Part shown: positions 11,649 to 22,275 of the stretch, in pieces
How positions within the stretch are numbered: position 1 is the stretch's first letter
Layout of the letters: each line of letters begins with the position of its first letter
Assembly: GCA_023627715.1 (NCBI GenBank)
Contig: JAMAHW010000045.1
Span: 124,001 to 188,000, forward strand
Length of the DNA stretch: 64,000 nt
Source of the DNA: Periconia sp. R9002
Lineage: Eukaryota; Ascomycota; Dothideomycetes; Pleosporales; Periconiaceae
Direction of reading: 5' to 3'
The notes under the pieces: model-generated
The model's input: only the letters and a program-made list of their open reading frames with translations
Told to the model about the DNA's origin: nothing
Database searches by the model: none
Program-made: the position numbers and the translations under genes

Positions 11649-12984
11649 ATGGGGCCGATAACTAACACTGTGAAATCACGTGGTGGGTGTACACTCTGCA
11701 GACTTCGTCGGGTGAAGGTATCTATCTTCTCATTCTCCACTTTCGTCTTTCCAGGCTAATGATTGAAAGTGCAATAAACGGGTACCAGAATGCGCGAACT
11801 GTTCCAGAAGAGGAGAAAAGTGCGAGTATTCCAATTGGACAGTGACAACACCTTCCTCTGTTGCAAGACCTAGAAGAACGCGCGGCAATAAGATGATGAT
11901 GGTTGACAATTTCACACCGGAGATGACCAAGCCATATGCGATAGGAGAAATTGAAAAACCGCTTCGTCTCCTAACAATTAGCGATTTGATGTTCAAACTC
12001 AACCTGCACCAAACTTTCGGGACCGGCTCATCTCACGTGAAAGAAAGAGAACTCTGGAAAAGTGTTATTATACCTACCGGTGCTAAATACGACTTCCTCC
12101 ACTACGGCTTATCGTCCATAATATGTCTGCTTGGTGCCTCAGAGGGTATACGAACTAAGGAAACCGACAACTCCACGGTGTACAAGCAGCATCTGGCAGC
12201 ATTATCCAGTTTTCGCAACGCATCAGCTATAGTCGACGCATCGAACTGGGCCGTAATCACACTGTTCGCCTGCTCAGTTATCATATTCGAGTTCGGCGCG
12301 CAGCAAATATGTCCCGACAACGTATTCGACTACATGAATACTCTGCATGTACTGAAAATGTCGGCACATGTTGCAAAGCTGGTTCATCCATTTCTGCGAC
12401 GCAGTGAATTGTGGCAGCACATTCAGGATCGAGTCGCTGCAGATTCAGGGCCACCCGAAGAGTGTCGCGAAGCCATGCTGCAGCTGAAGCTTGCGATTCA
12501 CTCATCCCCTGACCTTTCGCAGCGCGAGCGAGAGGTGCTCTTGGAGGCAGCGCAGGCCCTTGAAGAATGGACAGTGCATTGTAATGGCTCACCACGCGTC
12601 TGGGAGCACTATATCCGATTCCCGCAGTCAGCACCAGCAGATTATTTTAACCTACTAGCCGCGAATCATAATCTAGCTCTTATCATACTGATCCATTGGT
12701 GTACAGTCATGCACCTAGGACTCAAAAAATGGTTTCTTCGGCAATGGCCGCAGCGCGCCGCGGCTCTCGCAATGGCTAGGTTAAGTGGGGAGTGGACGCA
12801 TCTGTTGACATGGCCATGCTCGGTGTTTGGGAAGGACTTGACAAAGCCTTCAGCCGTTGAACAGGACGAGAATCCGGACCCCACAAATGCGGGGAAACCG
12901 AAGACTAGATCGGTCATGCTCGGTGTTGTTGCCGAACCTGATCCCGGCCCTGTTGACATGGGTTTCGCACTCGAATATTGCTAG
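11649..12984 (+). CDS. Zn2Cys6 (C6 zinc cluster) transcription factor
   Basis: Nuclear regulator of 427 residues. Exons 11649-11717 and 11770-12984. The intron (GTATCT, branch GCTAATGA, acceptor AAAG) interrupts the DNA-binding domain before its third Cys. Splicing gives GCTLCRLRRVK joined to CNKRVPECANC, i.e. C14, C17, C24, C31, C34, C41: a perfect CX2CX6CX6CX2CX6C. The rest is a helical fungal-TF C-terminal region without other motifs I can name. An annotation starting at the ATG at 11842 would miss the DNA-binding domain. It lies between the amidohydrolase and a bHLH gene, 4.7 kb from the PKS, so a pathway-specific regulator is a reasonable inference. CGG/CCG inverted repeats such as that at 9017 are candidate targets. 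Confidence 0.93.
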
Positions 12985-13408
12985 GATCAGTGAGTCGCTC
13001 ATAGCGAGGGTGCGGTGCGAGGCGTGGCCAAAGGAAGCATCAGTCCCATCGATGATGGTTGGTTTCGAGTCAAGCAGTTGGAGCACAGTTGAACGAGGTG
13101 GATTGATGTGTGGAGTGACTAAGTCACCGTGAGCTACGAGCGGGCTCAGTGACATCGCTTTCGCTTAAACAATTCCCCGCGCACGGACCATATTCGCCGA
13201 TTGATCCGAGGATAATGACCATTGAACTTGGTTTCACCCTGCGTCGAATCATTCTTCTCTCACTCCTCATTTCCCCACGATCTCGCCAGAGGCGGCCTTT
13301 CACAGCCTCTTTGGTCTCAAGAGCGCCTAGATCTACGTGCTTTTCTCTTGGATGAGAACACTCTTCACCCAGTATAAAACAGCCAACTAAATGTATAGGT
13401 AGACCGTG
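12985..13408. other. Intergenic, promoter of bHLH gene
   Basis: 424 bp. Contains a TATAAAA box at 13373; nothing else recognised. Confidence 0.6.
13373..13379 (+). promoter_or_regulatory. TATA box of the bHLH gene
   Basis: TATAAAA 30 bp upstream of the ATG at 13409, implying a very short 5' UTR or a downstream initiation site. Confidence 0.45.
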
Positions 13409-14328
13409 ATGTCGGGTTCCACTGGAAACAAGAAGAAGCGGGTCCGGAAGTGGACGTCCGAGGAGCGGGCTGCCCATCGCATTTTCGAGAAATCAAGGCG
13501 TGAAGCCTTCAATGATAGCATGATAGTACGTTCAGAGAGCTTCCAGCCATTGTTCAATCCCTAACGTGACCCCAGGATCTTGCTCGACACATACCCTCAC
13601 TCGCAAATACTCGTCGCCTCAATAAGCATATGATTGTCGAGCACAGCGTCGCTCGACATCGAGCGCAAAGGCAGCTTGCCATGTCTGCTTTAGAAGATAT
13701 GCAAGCTTTGATCGCTGAGCGCGACGAATTGCTCTCCGAAGTGAATCAATGGCGTACTGCGAGTAGCGGGCTCCCGTTGCGGGAAGTCAAGGCCCGTGGG
13801 AAGCATTTGCAGGAACTGCTCGCTGCGAAGAATGAAGTCTTCGGCGCTTTCCCAAACGGTTTCGGGGACAATGCGCCTGAAGAGGGTTCCGGCGATGAGC
13901 AGGCAGACGTAAATGAAGATGAGATGCTTCCTGCCAGGATGCCTGCCAGCCTTGTGCCTGTCACACTACCGCAAGAATTGTTGTTTCATCATGACTACAC
14001 GGCGACAACGTTGGTGGAATTACCAAATAATGCTGAGCAACCAACCATGATCCCATTAGCATTGCCACATGGCACTCTCGAACCGTCTACGTCTTTGGGG
14101 AACATTGCACAAATAAACCCGAATGCTCATGTTGCATATGATTCAATCGACTACACGAACTATCCATTCATGCATCTCGCTTCTGAAGACCTGACTGAAC
14201 ACCCTGACTATTTGGCATCTATAGCTCCTTCAATGCCTTCTCAATCTTGGCCCGACTCTCATCGATTCCACCCTGGAATAGCTTCAATGCATCATCTAGA
14301 CGCGCAACCGATACTGGATCGTTCTTGA
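13409..14328 (+). CDS. Basic helix-loop-helix transcription factor
   Basis: Nuclear regulator of 289 residues. Exons 13409-13525 and 13576-14328; the 50-bp intron splits helix 1. The N-terminus is a Lys/Arg-rich stretch followed by AAHRIFEKSRREAFNDSMI, which carries the E-box contact triad H23, E27, R31 of class B bHLH proteins (expected site CACGTG). After splicing, helix 1 continues as DLARHIPS, helix 2 as LNKHMIVEHSVARH, followed by a coiled-coil-like SALEDMQALIAERDELLSEV (about residues 75-94). The C-terminal half is acidic and low-complexity. The last 110 coding bases are antisense to the transaldolase-like CDS. It sits next to a Zn2Cys6 regulator; a role in the neighbouring metabolite genes is likely but not shown. 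Confidence 0.92.
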
Positions 14329-15430
14329 TGGCCTCCTCGAGTGCAGCGCCGTTGTTTGCGAGATAGTCCACCTTGGTGCTCGCTAGCTTACCGTCCCATT
14401 GGGCAGAAGCGAGCGGTTCTATCGTCATCAACTTCTTCAAGCGCTCGGGTGTTGGACCAGGTGTCTTGTACACGTGTTGCGGCTTCGGTACACCCTCTCC
14501 AGGCTGCTTTGTGCCGTCGTACGGTAACTTCGCGAGCTGTTCAATGACTGTGTGCGATATTGTGGCAGAGTGGCAGCCCATCTCACCAGCTGCCATGGCT
14601 TCTTTGGGCGTAATGAAACTGAGACGGTCAGTTTCGCTACTCATTTCTACGTACAGCGCGTTCGGTTCTCACCTGGCATTCTTCAAAAGAGGTTGCTCCT
14701 TTCCAGTTTCCTTATATAGCTGCCTGTACGTCTCAAGAATCTGCCAGACTCTGGCCGAATTGGTGTGCTGCGTAGCAGGATCCTCCACATCAGGCCACAA
14801 GCTCAAATCGTCGTGGGCGCGTGTCTCGTTGAAATAAGGGCTGATGTACAGCATGCCAGCCTGGCTGCAGGCGATGGCCTGTGCCAAACTGAAAAGGGCG
14901 GTACCCAGTGTGCGAATGCCCTCGGCCTCCAACTTCGGGGCAGCATTCAGTGCCGGTCCGGTCGAAGGGATCTTGATGAAGTACTTTGTCTTGGGAATTC
15001 CGGCCCTCTCAAACTCACGGGCGTAGGCTCGAGCATGATCTAGCACAGCTTGTGTGTCGTATGCTTTGTGGGGGTTCACTTGGAGAGCGACGCGACCTTT
15101 GATGTTGTCGATGTTGCGCTTGCACAGACCCACGGCAATGCGATTATAGATGGCAAGCCAACCATCATCCTTCAGCTCTCGCACTGTGTTATCAAACAAG
15201 TCTTTGTTGTCTGGGTGAGACATCTGGATGTTGACCCAAAGATTATTGCTGGTCATGTCGTTGGGCGTGACGCCGAACTCGTTCTTCATCCGTTTGGAGA
15301 ATGCTGGATCCATCCAATCCACGTCCACATTTACTACTCTAGTTTAGTTCCTATTTTCTCATTTCTGGGTCTCCGTCTTACACTGCTCTTCCAGCTTCTG
15401 TAGCCATGACTGGGTTTCGGCGCTGCCCAT
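14219..15430 (-). CDS. Transaldolase-like protein
   Basis: TIM-barrel aldolase related to transaldolase, 369 residues. Exons on the minus strand: 15430-15382, 15333-14673, 14618-14219, all in frame. KTKYFIKIPSTGPALNAAPKL has the Lys expected to form the Schiff base (compare (L)IKIPAT in classical transaldolases). It is followed by GIRTLGTALFSLAQAIACSQAG, then YISPYFNE. After the last intron come SFITPKEAMAAGEMGCHSATI and a C-terminal helix. The N-terminus, MGSAETQSWLQKLEEQLNVDVDWMD, resembles fungal transaldolase-like proteins rather than the housekeeping enzyme. The 3' end overlaps the converging bHLH gene. It could make a sugar or a small carbon building block, or be unrelated to the cluster; substrate unknown. 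Confidence 0.88.
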
Positions 15431-15570
15431 TGTTTTTTGTTTTGCAATATGAATCGGATAATTAACGAAGTGTTACTGCTGCTTTCTTCTTCTTGAATTG
15501 CTTCATCGCCGCCTTATATTCGTTTCCCATCGGCCCACTGTATGTGCGAGATCATAGTATTGGGCTTCGC

Positions 15571-15766
15571 GCGCACACAGGGCATAGTGGAGCTTATGTG
15601 GGCTTCATTGCGGGATTTGGAACCGAAGACGACGGCGGGCTCGAAACACGGATACGACTTGGCTGGCACGCACACAGGGCATACGCACACAGGGCAATGC
15701 ACACAGGGCATAACATACAGGGCCAAACAACAGCGCTGCTTCTCCGGGAGTGCGCACACAGGGCAA
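15571..15766. repeat. Dispersed direct repeats GCACACAGGGCA
   Basis: At least five near-identical copies of GCACACAGGGCA at about 15573, 15669, 15684, 15698 and 15753, plus a degenerate ACATACAGGGC near 15713. Three are spaced about 15 bp apart. They lie 140-340 bp upstream of the transaldolase-like start. Could be binding sites for one protein or a decaying minisatellite. Confidence 0.6.
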
Positions 15767-15891
15767 GTGGGGCTCGGACTATGCTCCGAAGATGATTACC
15801 CAACATGATGCCCATCTGCGGTCCCGATTTCCTGGTCATTCACGAGTCATTAATGAAATCACGAGTCCAGTAAATCAAGAAATCTGACAGT

Positions 15892-15907
15892 CCGCCCGAC
15901 TTGGCGG
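15892..15907. promoter_or_regulatory. Inverted repeat CCGCC-N6-GGCGG
   Basis: Perfect 5-bp arms about 285 bp upstream of the MFS start. The half-site matches the GGCGG arms at 9017-9036 and 19114-19125; a possible shared regulator site. Confidence 0.35.
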
Positions 15908-15915
15908 GTTGGTAT

Positions 15916-15927
15916 ACCCCGCGGGGT
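15916..15927. promoter_or_regulatory. 12-bp palindrome ACCCCGCGGGGT, CreA/Mig1-like
   Basis: Perfect palindrome holding two overlapping GCGGGG motifs, which fit the SYGGRG consensus of carbon-catabolite repressor CreA/Mig1. It is 265 bp upstream of a sugar-type MFS gene, where such control would make sense. Confidence 0.4.
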
Positions 15928-16191
15928 AGTTGATGCACCCCGGATTTTACGCTCGCGCTAATCACCTTAGGATGGGGCCAACCTTTGGTCACGTTATTTG
16001 GTCTACCAAAATGGCAAAGCAGCACGACACTAATCGTGCGGCACGTCCAATGCTTGTGAGATGTTCCGATATAGTATTCCCGGCACTGTGGACGAGCGAT
16101 CTGATGTGGGTGATATAAATCAATTCCCTCAGCTCTACCACCCAGATAAGTCTGCAAAGCAAATCATTTCCTCCTTTGATCATCATCCACG

Positions 16192-18242
16192 ATGGCTTCG
16201 ATACATTCAGTCGATAAGAAAGCCCTCCATATTGACGGTGTCGTTACCACGGAAAACATCGAAAGCACTGTTGATTACAACCGCAATGTCAATGCAAGGA
16301 TTGTGAATCCCCTTGCTGGTATCTCTCGAGTGTCATTGAGGCACAAGGTGGACGGGTTCTGCGACTCTTGGGGGTTCCAGGAAAAGCGTGAAATATTCTG
16401 GAAGGGCGCTTTGGCGGCTCAGAATCCGGACATAATCGACGATCTCTCAGAGCTGAACGATGAAGACAAACACCACATCAGACGGGAGATCACACATAAA
16501 TGGCATCTCCCTAAAAGTCTGTACTTTGCTATTGCAATCTGCTCTCTTGGATCCGCAGTCCAGGGTTGGGACAACACTGGTGCAAACGGAGCCAATCTTT
16601 CGTTCCCTCAGGTGAGGCTGTAAAGTCGATCAACGCTTGAAAGATCTTTGCTAATTACTTTCGTGAACCAGGAATTCGGGATTCAAGACAACCACTGGCT
16701 GGTGGGATTTGTCAACTCCGCTCCCGCTCTCTTCGGTCTCCTCACTGCCTGGGCAGCCGATCCCGTGAACAACTTCTTCGGTCGTCGTGGGGCCATCTTC
16801 GGGACAGGTCTTTTCTGCATCTTTCCTGTTCTAGCTCAGGGTTTCGCACAGAATTGGTGGGGCTTGCTCATTTGCCGCATGTTTATGGGTTTTGGAATGG
16901 GCATCAAAATCTCCACCATTCCAGTCTACTCTGCCGAGATCTCGCCCGCTTCCATTCGCGGTGGCATGGTGACGAGTTTCCAGCTGTGGGTAGCTTTCGG
17001 CATCTTCGTTGGACAATGTTCCAATCTTACTTTTTACCGCATCGGACGACTTGCTTGGCGTTTCCAACTCGCTGCTGCTTTCGCGCCAGCCATCCCCATT
17101 GTCATTTTCATCTGGTGGTGTCCTGAATCGCCACGTTGGTTGTTGAAGAAGAATAGATATCAGGAAGCATACACGTCGTTCTGCCGAATCCGAAACAGCG
17201 AAGTCATTGCCGCTCGAGAGCTTTACTACGCTCATTGTCAAATTGCAGAAGAGCACGAAGCATTTGCAGGTGTATCCCTCGGTCGCAGGATGCTTGACCT
17301 GTTTACCGTACCCAGGCTCCGCCGTGCAACGATTGCCAGCTCTGTCATTGTCATCGCTCAACAATTCAGCGGGATTAACATCGTGGCCTTCTACAGCTCA
17401 ACAATTTTTGCTGAAGCGGGTTACAATGTCAAGCAATGCTTGCTTGTCTCCATGGGCTTCGGGCTGGTGACTTTCATCTTCGCGTTTCCTGCGATTTGGA
17501 CAATGGACACGTTCGGGCGACGTAACTTACTTCTTTCCACATTCCCTAACATGGCGTTATGTCTGCTCGGAGCTGGGTTCTGCTTTTTGATTCCCGAATC
17601 TTCCGGGGCAAGGGTCCCGCTCATCGCGTTTTTCGTCTTCCTCTTTTCCGCGCTATACGGTCCAGGTTCGTTCTATCCCTTCCAAAACCCTGGTCCCAAG
17701 CCAAAAGTTACATACTGACAATTCTCATCAGGCATGGGTCCGCTCCCATCAATATATTTCAGCGAAGCCTTTCCCCTCTCTCATCGCGAGATAGGCGCTG
17801 CATTCACCATATGCGTCAACAACGCGGTCGGTTCCGTGCTCGTCCTCACCTTCCCTGAACTCCTCGCGAAGATCACACCAACGGGCGCGTTCGCATTCTA
17901 CGCGGGGCTGAACACACTTGCCTTCTGCATGATCTTCTTCCTCGTGCCCGAGACTATGTACGTAGCACTTCCTCTACCTTCGTTCACTCTTCACTCCCGT
18001 CCCTCAACACGTCGGAGAATGAGGGTACAAGGAATTATATCGCTAACAAGCCAATCAGGAAACGAACCCTCGAAGAACTCGACTTCGTCTTCAGCGTACC
18101 CACGCGCAGACACATCGCGTATCAGTTGCGTGCGTGGCTTCCCTGGTTCGTCAAGCGCTACGTGCTGTTCCAGAAGTCAGCCAGGTTAGAGCCCCTATAT
18201 CACCTAGAGGGCGTGAGTGACAGGCGCGTGGCTTCTGTGTAG
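16192..18242 (+). CDS. MFS transporter, sugar/polyol (inositol-like) type
   Basis: Plasma-membrane sugar-porter-type carrier of 607 residues. Exons 16192-16611, 16672-17665, 17732-17957, 18059-18242, all in frame. A long cytosolic N-terminus (about 110 residues, HKVDGFCDSWGF then ALAAQNPDIIDDL) precedes the first membrane segment, as in fungal inositol/polyol transporter relatives. Family signatures: NNFFGRRGAIF in loop 2-3, GRLAWRFQLA, PESPRWLLKK at the end of helix 6, DTFGRRNLLL in loop 8-9 and VPETMKRTLEELDFVF after helix 12; normally PETKxRTLEELD, so the fourth residue differs. The last exon ends with LEPLYHL. The gene follows repeat-rich promoter DNA with a CreA-like palindrome. It may import sugar or polyol rather than export product. 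Cargo unknown. Confidence 0.94.
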
Positions 18243-20004
18243 AAAACTGGCTGTGAGTTGAAATATTGTGGGAGAATACAGTGAAATCGGTGGATTGTGG
18301 TGGTCTCACGAATGTTACAGGATATACATATATGCGAATCCTACGTTACCGTTCTTTTATTGTAGTGTTTTACTTTTCGAATGATACGACTACTCTATAT
18401 TTCATCAACTATGTAACTCTTTATTCTCTCGAGAATGACCTCTTTGTGACTAAAGTAATCCAAACACCGAATAGCTAAAGTTACTCTAACGTGTCATGCC
18501 ATTAAGCGCAGCAACTCTAGATTCATCTTACCATCAGTAACCATAAGCCGATAAGGGACAGATTGCCTTACACAAACAGGATCGCAGCAACACTGAGCAG
18601 CATCAACACCACGTACTTCAAGCGTGATTGGTTGGGTAACCTTGATATGATATCAGCAAGCGAGCATCATTCCAGCAAAAAAGAGGCATCTTCTCACTGT
18701 CGGAGCCGCAGCGGCGAACGAAGCAAGCCACGCCATACAGATAATTTGCCAGCGCATATTAGATGTTGTCGTCAATGAAGCAGGATAGACCATCAGGTGA
18801 CGAATGACGTGCAGTAGTGGGTCAGAAGGTACAAACAGTCGCACTTCTTCTACAGGTAACAGGAGGGAAGGAGACCATTAATAAGGCTTTCGATCACTCC
18901 TGTCATCTTGATAAAATTGTAATTCAGCGCTAGCCTCATAAAGAAATTGATAGCCGTGGTTGGGTGGTGCTGACGCCAGCGCATTTACTGTCTGAGGGTA
19001 AAGTGGAACAGAAGACGCCAAGAGAAATAGTTTACGCAGCATAACGGTTCACCATAATCAACAGCTTCCACAGAATCTACTGGATTAAGTAGGTTGGACC
19101 GGATTCCCCTTGTCCGCCAAGGCGGGGTAAGAGTCTCAGTAATCGACAGATGCAGAAAGATTACCGCATAAGGTAGTTTGAAATCTACATTCATAAGTAT
19201 CGAAAAAATAAAGTCCGAGAAGTTCCGAGAATAGGCAGGGCTTTTATACAGTGCTGTGTACATAGGTACGTAAACTGCGCGTATTTGGTATTCAAAATTT
19301 CAGTGTACCTCGACTGTCTTGCAGCACGCGGCTTCTACTAGAAGCGCTTTCGATTGCTCATCAGTTGTTAGCCAGTGGTATTCACAAACCCTTTGGCGGC
19401 TCAGTGCTGTTGTATCTGTGAAAAAAAACATTGAGCGCCCTTGGGAATTCCTTTGTGAGCGATGGTTTGTTAAGCTCCACCATATATGTCTTGGAAATCT
19501 CGCAACTATTCTCTGTTGGACCAAGAAGTTGCATCGGGAAGACGTAAGTCTACAAGAGAATTCACTTATGAACAAATAGACCGGCGGTAATCAAAATGTT
19601 AATTTTAGTCCAGCGTTGGATTGAGATGAACCTCATCTTGGCGAAAATGATATATAGTTACGGCTTCGAAATGGGTGACGAGGGCTTAGACGAGAATAGT
19701 GATTCTAGAATAAGTGCGCGATAGATTGTAGAGTTGAAGCTTGGTGTCTCCATGTCCCATGGCGAAAAATGTGAGCCAAGAGGCGTAGGAGTGAAAGTGT
19801 CAAGCAACGAGTCTGAAGGGGGCCGTCTGACCATAGCTGGTACCTACCTGGGCCTCAGGCAGATATTTCCTGATTGGGAAAGGTGCCCAAACCACAGCTG
19901 TGCCGCAAGCAACCACGCTTTGATATCCCAACTGTGGAGATCTGAAGTTGTTCTATTCTAGCACTTGGACCCTCTCTAACTCTTTACTGCCCGACGTTCC
20001 CGCA
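18243..20004. other. Intergenic, no gene recognised
   Basis: 1.76 kb between MFS and P450 genes. Only short overlapping ORFs. A CCGCC-AA-GGCGG inverted repeat lies at 19114-19125. No transposon remnant or RNA gene recognised. Confidence 0.5.
19114..19125. promoter_or_regulatory. Inverted repeat CCGCC-N2-GGCGG
   Basis: Perfect 5-bp arms with 2-bp spacer, about 880 bp upstream of the P450 start. Same half-site as at 9017-9036 and 15892-15907; too far upstream for a strong call. Confidence 0.25.
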
Positions 20005-21599
20005 ATGAACGCCATATTCGCAACATTTCTATGCAGCCTTGCTGTGCTTTGTCTATTCCGGAGGCGTTCATCCGTTCGCGCAGTACGGCAGGGGATTGAC
20101 CCCGGCATCCTCAACCTCAAGCTATGGCCTGCACGCATCTGGTTCCTCGTCAGGGGCTACAAAACGGTGCAAATGGCTTACGCCCGGGACAAGCATGAGA
20201 AATATCTGATTCAGACCCTGTATCCTGACAAGCTGGTATTGCCGTACCGCTTTCTACCCGAGCTACGAATGCTGCCGATATCCAAACTGAATGCTCAGGT
20301 GGCTTTGGTGGAGACCACCATGGGGCGGTATAACGGTGTCGACATCATACTCAAAGATCGTCAAGCAAATGACATTGCACGAGTGCAACTAACCAAAAGC
20401 CTTCCCTTGATATTGCCAGTCATAGGCGAGGAGGTTGGTCTCGAGCTTGCGCACCACCTAGCATCATGTCCTCGGAACGAAAACAAGGCCTTTAATGCAC
20501 GAGATCTTATATTCGCTCTGAATCTGCGAGCTACACTTCTCATCTTTTCTGGGAAGGAGCTCTGCCAAAATCGCGATTGGAAGAAGGTCATATCTGAATT
20601 TCACGATACGCCTGCTAATGTGGTCATTCCGCTGACATTTTGTCCGGAATTCCTACGACCTTTGGTAAAATACCTAATTCCAGCACACTACAAACTCAGA
20701 AGCATCCATAAGCGAGTGCACTACTTCCTTTTTGAGCATCAACAAGTCACTCCAGATGTAATACCTACCGTCTTCCAGCATTTTCTGAATACGTCCCGAA
20801 AAGCCCCCATCGACCAAGACGCGATAGTCTCAAAGTTCCTCATTCTCTTGTCAGCTGCTCTTCATACGATGACAGACGCCACCCTTCAAGCACTCTATGA
20901 CCTTTGCATCATGCCTGAGTGTATTGAAAGTCTCCGTGCCGAATTGAAGCAAGCTCTGTCTGACAGTGGTGGAGTCTGGACTCTAGAGACGACGAGGTCG
21001 ATGCCACGCATGGACAGTTTTCTCAAAGAGTCGCAACGATTCAATCCCCCACACTTTCGTAAGTCTTAGCCACCTCGCGCCGCCCCTTGCATAGATTACA
21101 GCGCACTTTAGCGGCGCGTCTGCATCTTGAAGTCCGTGGTTGGGTTTAAGAGTACGAGGCTTACATTCGTACAGTAGCATTCGACCGGGTAGTTATGTCA
21201 CCAATCGACCTCTCGGACGGTACTACATTACCTACAGGCCAATTCATCACCATGTCTGCCCTTGGGCTTTCCCGAGATCCAGAGTTTTACCCCAATCCTG
21301 ACAAATTTGATAGAATGCGCTTCTACAGAGGAACCGATAAAAAATTCGATATTGAACGTGCTGATCATCGATTTGCCGGTATAGAACCACACAATATCTT
21401 TTGGGGAAATGGCCGAAATACGTGTCCTGGGCGTTTCTATGCTGCAGAGGTCATGAAGATATTCCTGGGCGAGATCCTACTCAAATATGACATAAGTCTG
21501 CCCCAAGGCCAGAATATGCGACCTGAAAACTCGTACTTGGACGACAGCATTGTTCCGAACTATAAGCAAGACGTGATGTTTCGGGCTAGGGCGGCGTAA
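20005..21599 (+). CDS. Cytochrome P450 monooxygenase
   Basis: Heme monooxygenase of 492 residues, ER-anchored. Start at ATG 20005, an in-frame ATG that begins an N-terminal membrane anchor (MNAIFATFLCSLAVLCLFRRR); the frame is open a little further upstream. Exons 20005-21058 and 21175-21599; the 116-bp intron is longer than its neighbours. Motifs: I-helix SAALHTMTDA (in place of AGxxT), ExxR in FLKESQRFNPPHF, PNPDKFDRMRF (PERF region) and the heme loop FWGNGRNTCPGRFYA with the thiolate Cys. The I-helix and KESQR forms resemble fungal P450s that act on terpenoid and polyketide skeletons. It is 671 bp upstream of an SDR gene in the same direction, a common oxygenase/dehydrogenase pairing. Substrate unknown. 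Confidence 0.95.
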
Positions 21600-22275
21600 T
21601 CAGTGAGTTGGAAAGAGAAGGACACCACTAGAGGGACACCACGTCACTGCTGCCGGAACAGAGGGAGGGGGCTTCTAGATGTCTATCTAAATCTGTCCGT
21701 TCGAGGTCCGAGATAGAGGATGGAAGACGAGAAGAAGGCTCCGCTATGTTTCTTGCTCCGAGCCAAAGTTTTACTCCATGAATCTAGAGTGTTTAGTGAA
21801 CAGATTATTCCCAGGTCCTTAGAAATCTTAGTTGCCCATCACAATGCCTTCTCGTCGTGCTGTCTTCATCTATTCACTGCTCTCTCAACCCGCGTATCAG
21901 TGACCAGTTCTGATTTGGAGGACTTTAGTCGCTCAACATTGAGAGCAGGTCTACGGCGTGGATGGTCGCGAAGTCCTGAGAAGATTAAGCACGCTGGAAC
22001 TCTCAGCGGGCAAGATCTGGGGGTGCATGCGACGATATCTTACCGTCAGAAAACGCCACATTCACTGCAGTAAGACGGCGCAGCAGTTCAGCCTCCAAAT
22101 ATTTAACCCAATCATCCTCGTATGTTATACACCATGCCCCAACTTGTGCAGCAGCTGACCAGCCGCAGATAGCTCTTCCCAGGCATATAATAAAGTAAAC
22201 AAGGACCTCTAGGTAAACAGAATTGATTCCTCCAAACCTTTCCCGTGGCGAGCGCCCTCAAACCTCTCACTCAGC
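21600..22275. other. Intergenic, P450/SDR
   Basis: 676 bp. Short ORF-like stretches without codon or family support. A TATAATAAA-like sequence near 22183 could serve the SDR gene. Confidence 0.5.

Larger units (their letters stand above)
15431..16191. other. Divergent promoter, transaldolase-like/MFS, with repeats
   Basis: 761 bp between divergent genes. Holds a cluster of CACACAGGGCA-type repeats (15571-15766), a CCGCC-N6-GGCGG inverted repeat (15892-15907) and the palindrome ACCCCGCGGGGT (15916-15927). Confidence 0.65.

Noticed and set aside
15571..15766. CRISPR-like array
   Set aside because: The repeats are only 12 bases, irregularly spaced and in a fungal nuclear genome.
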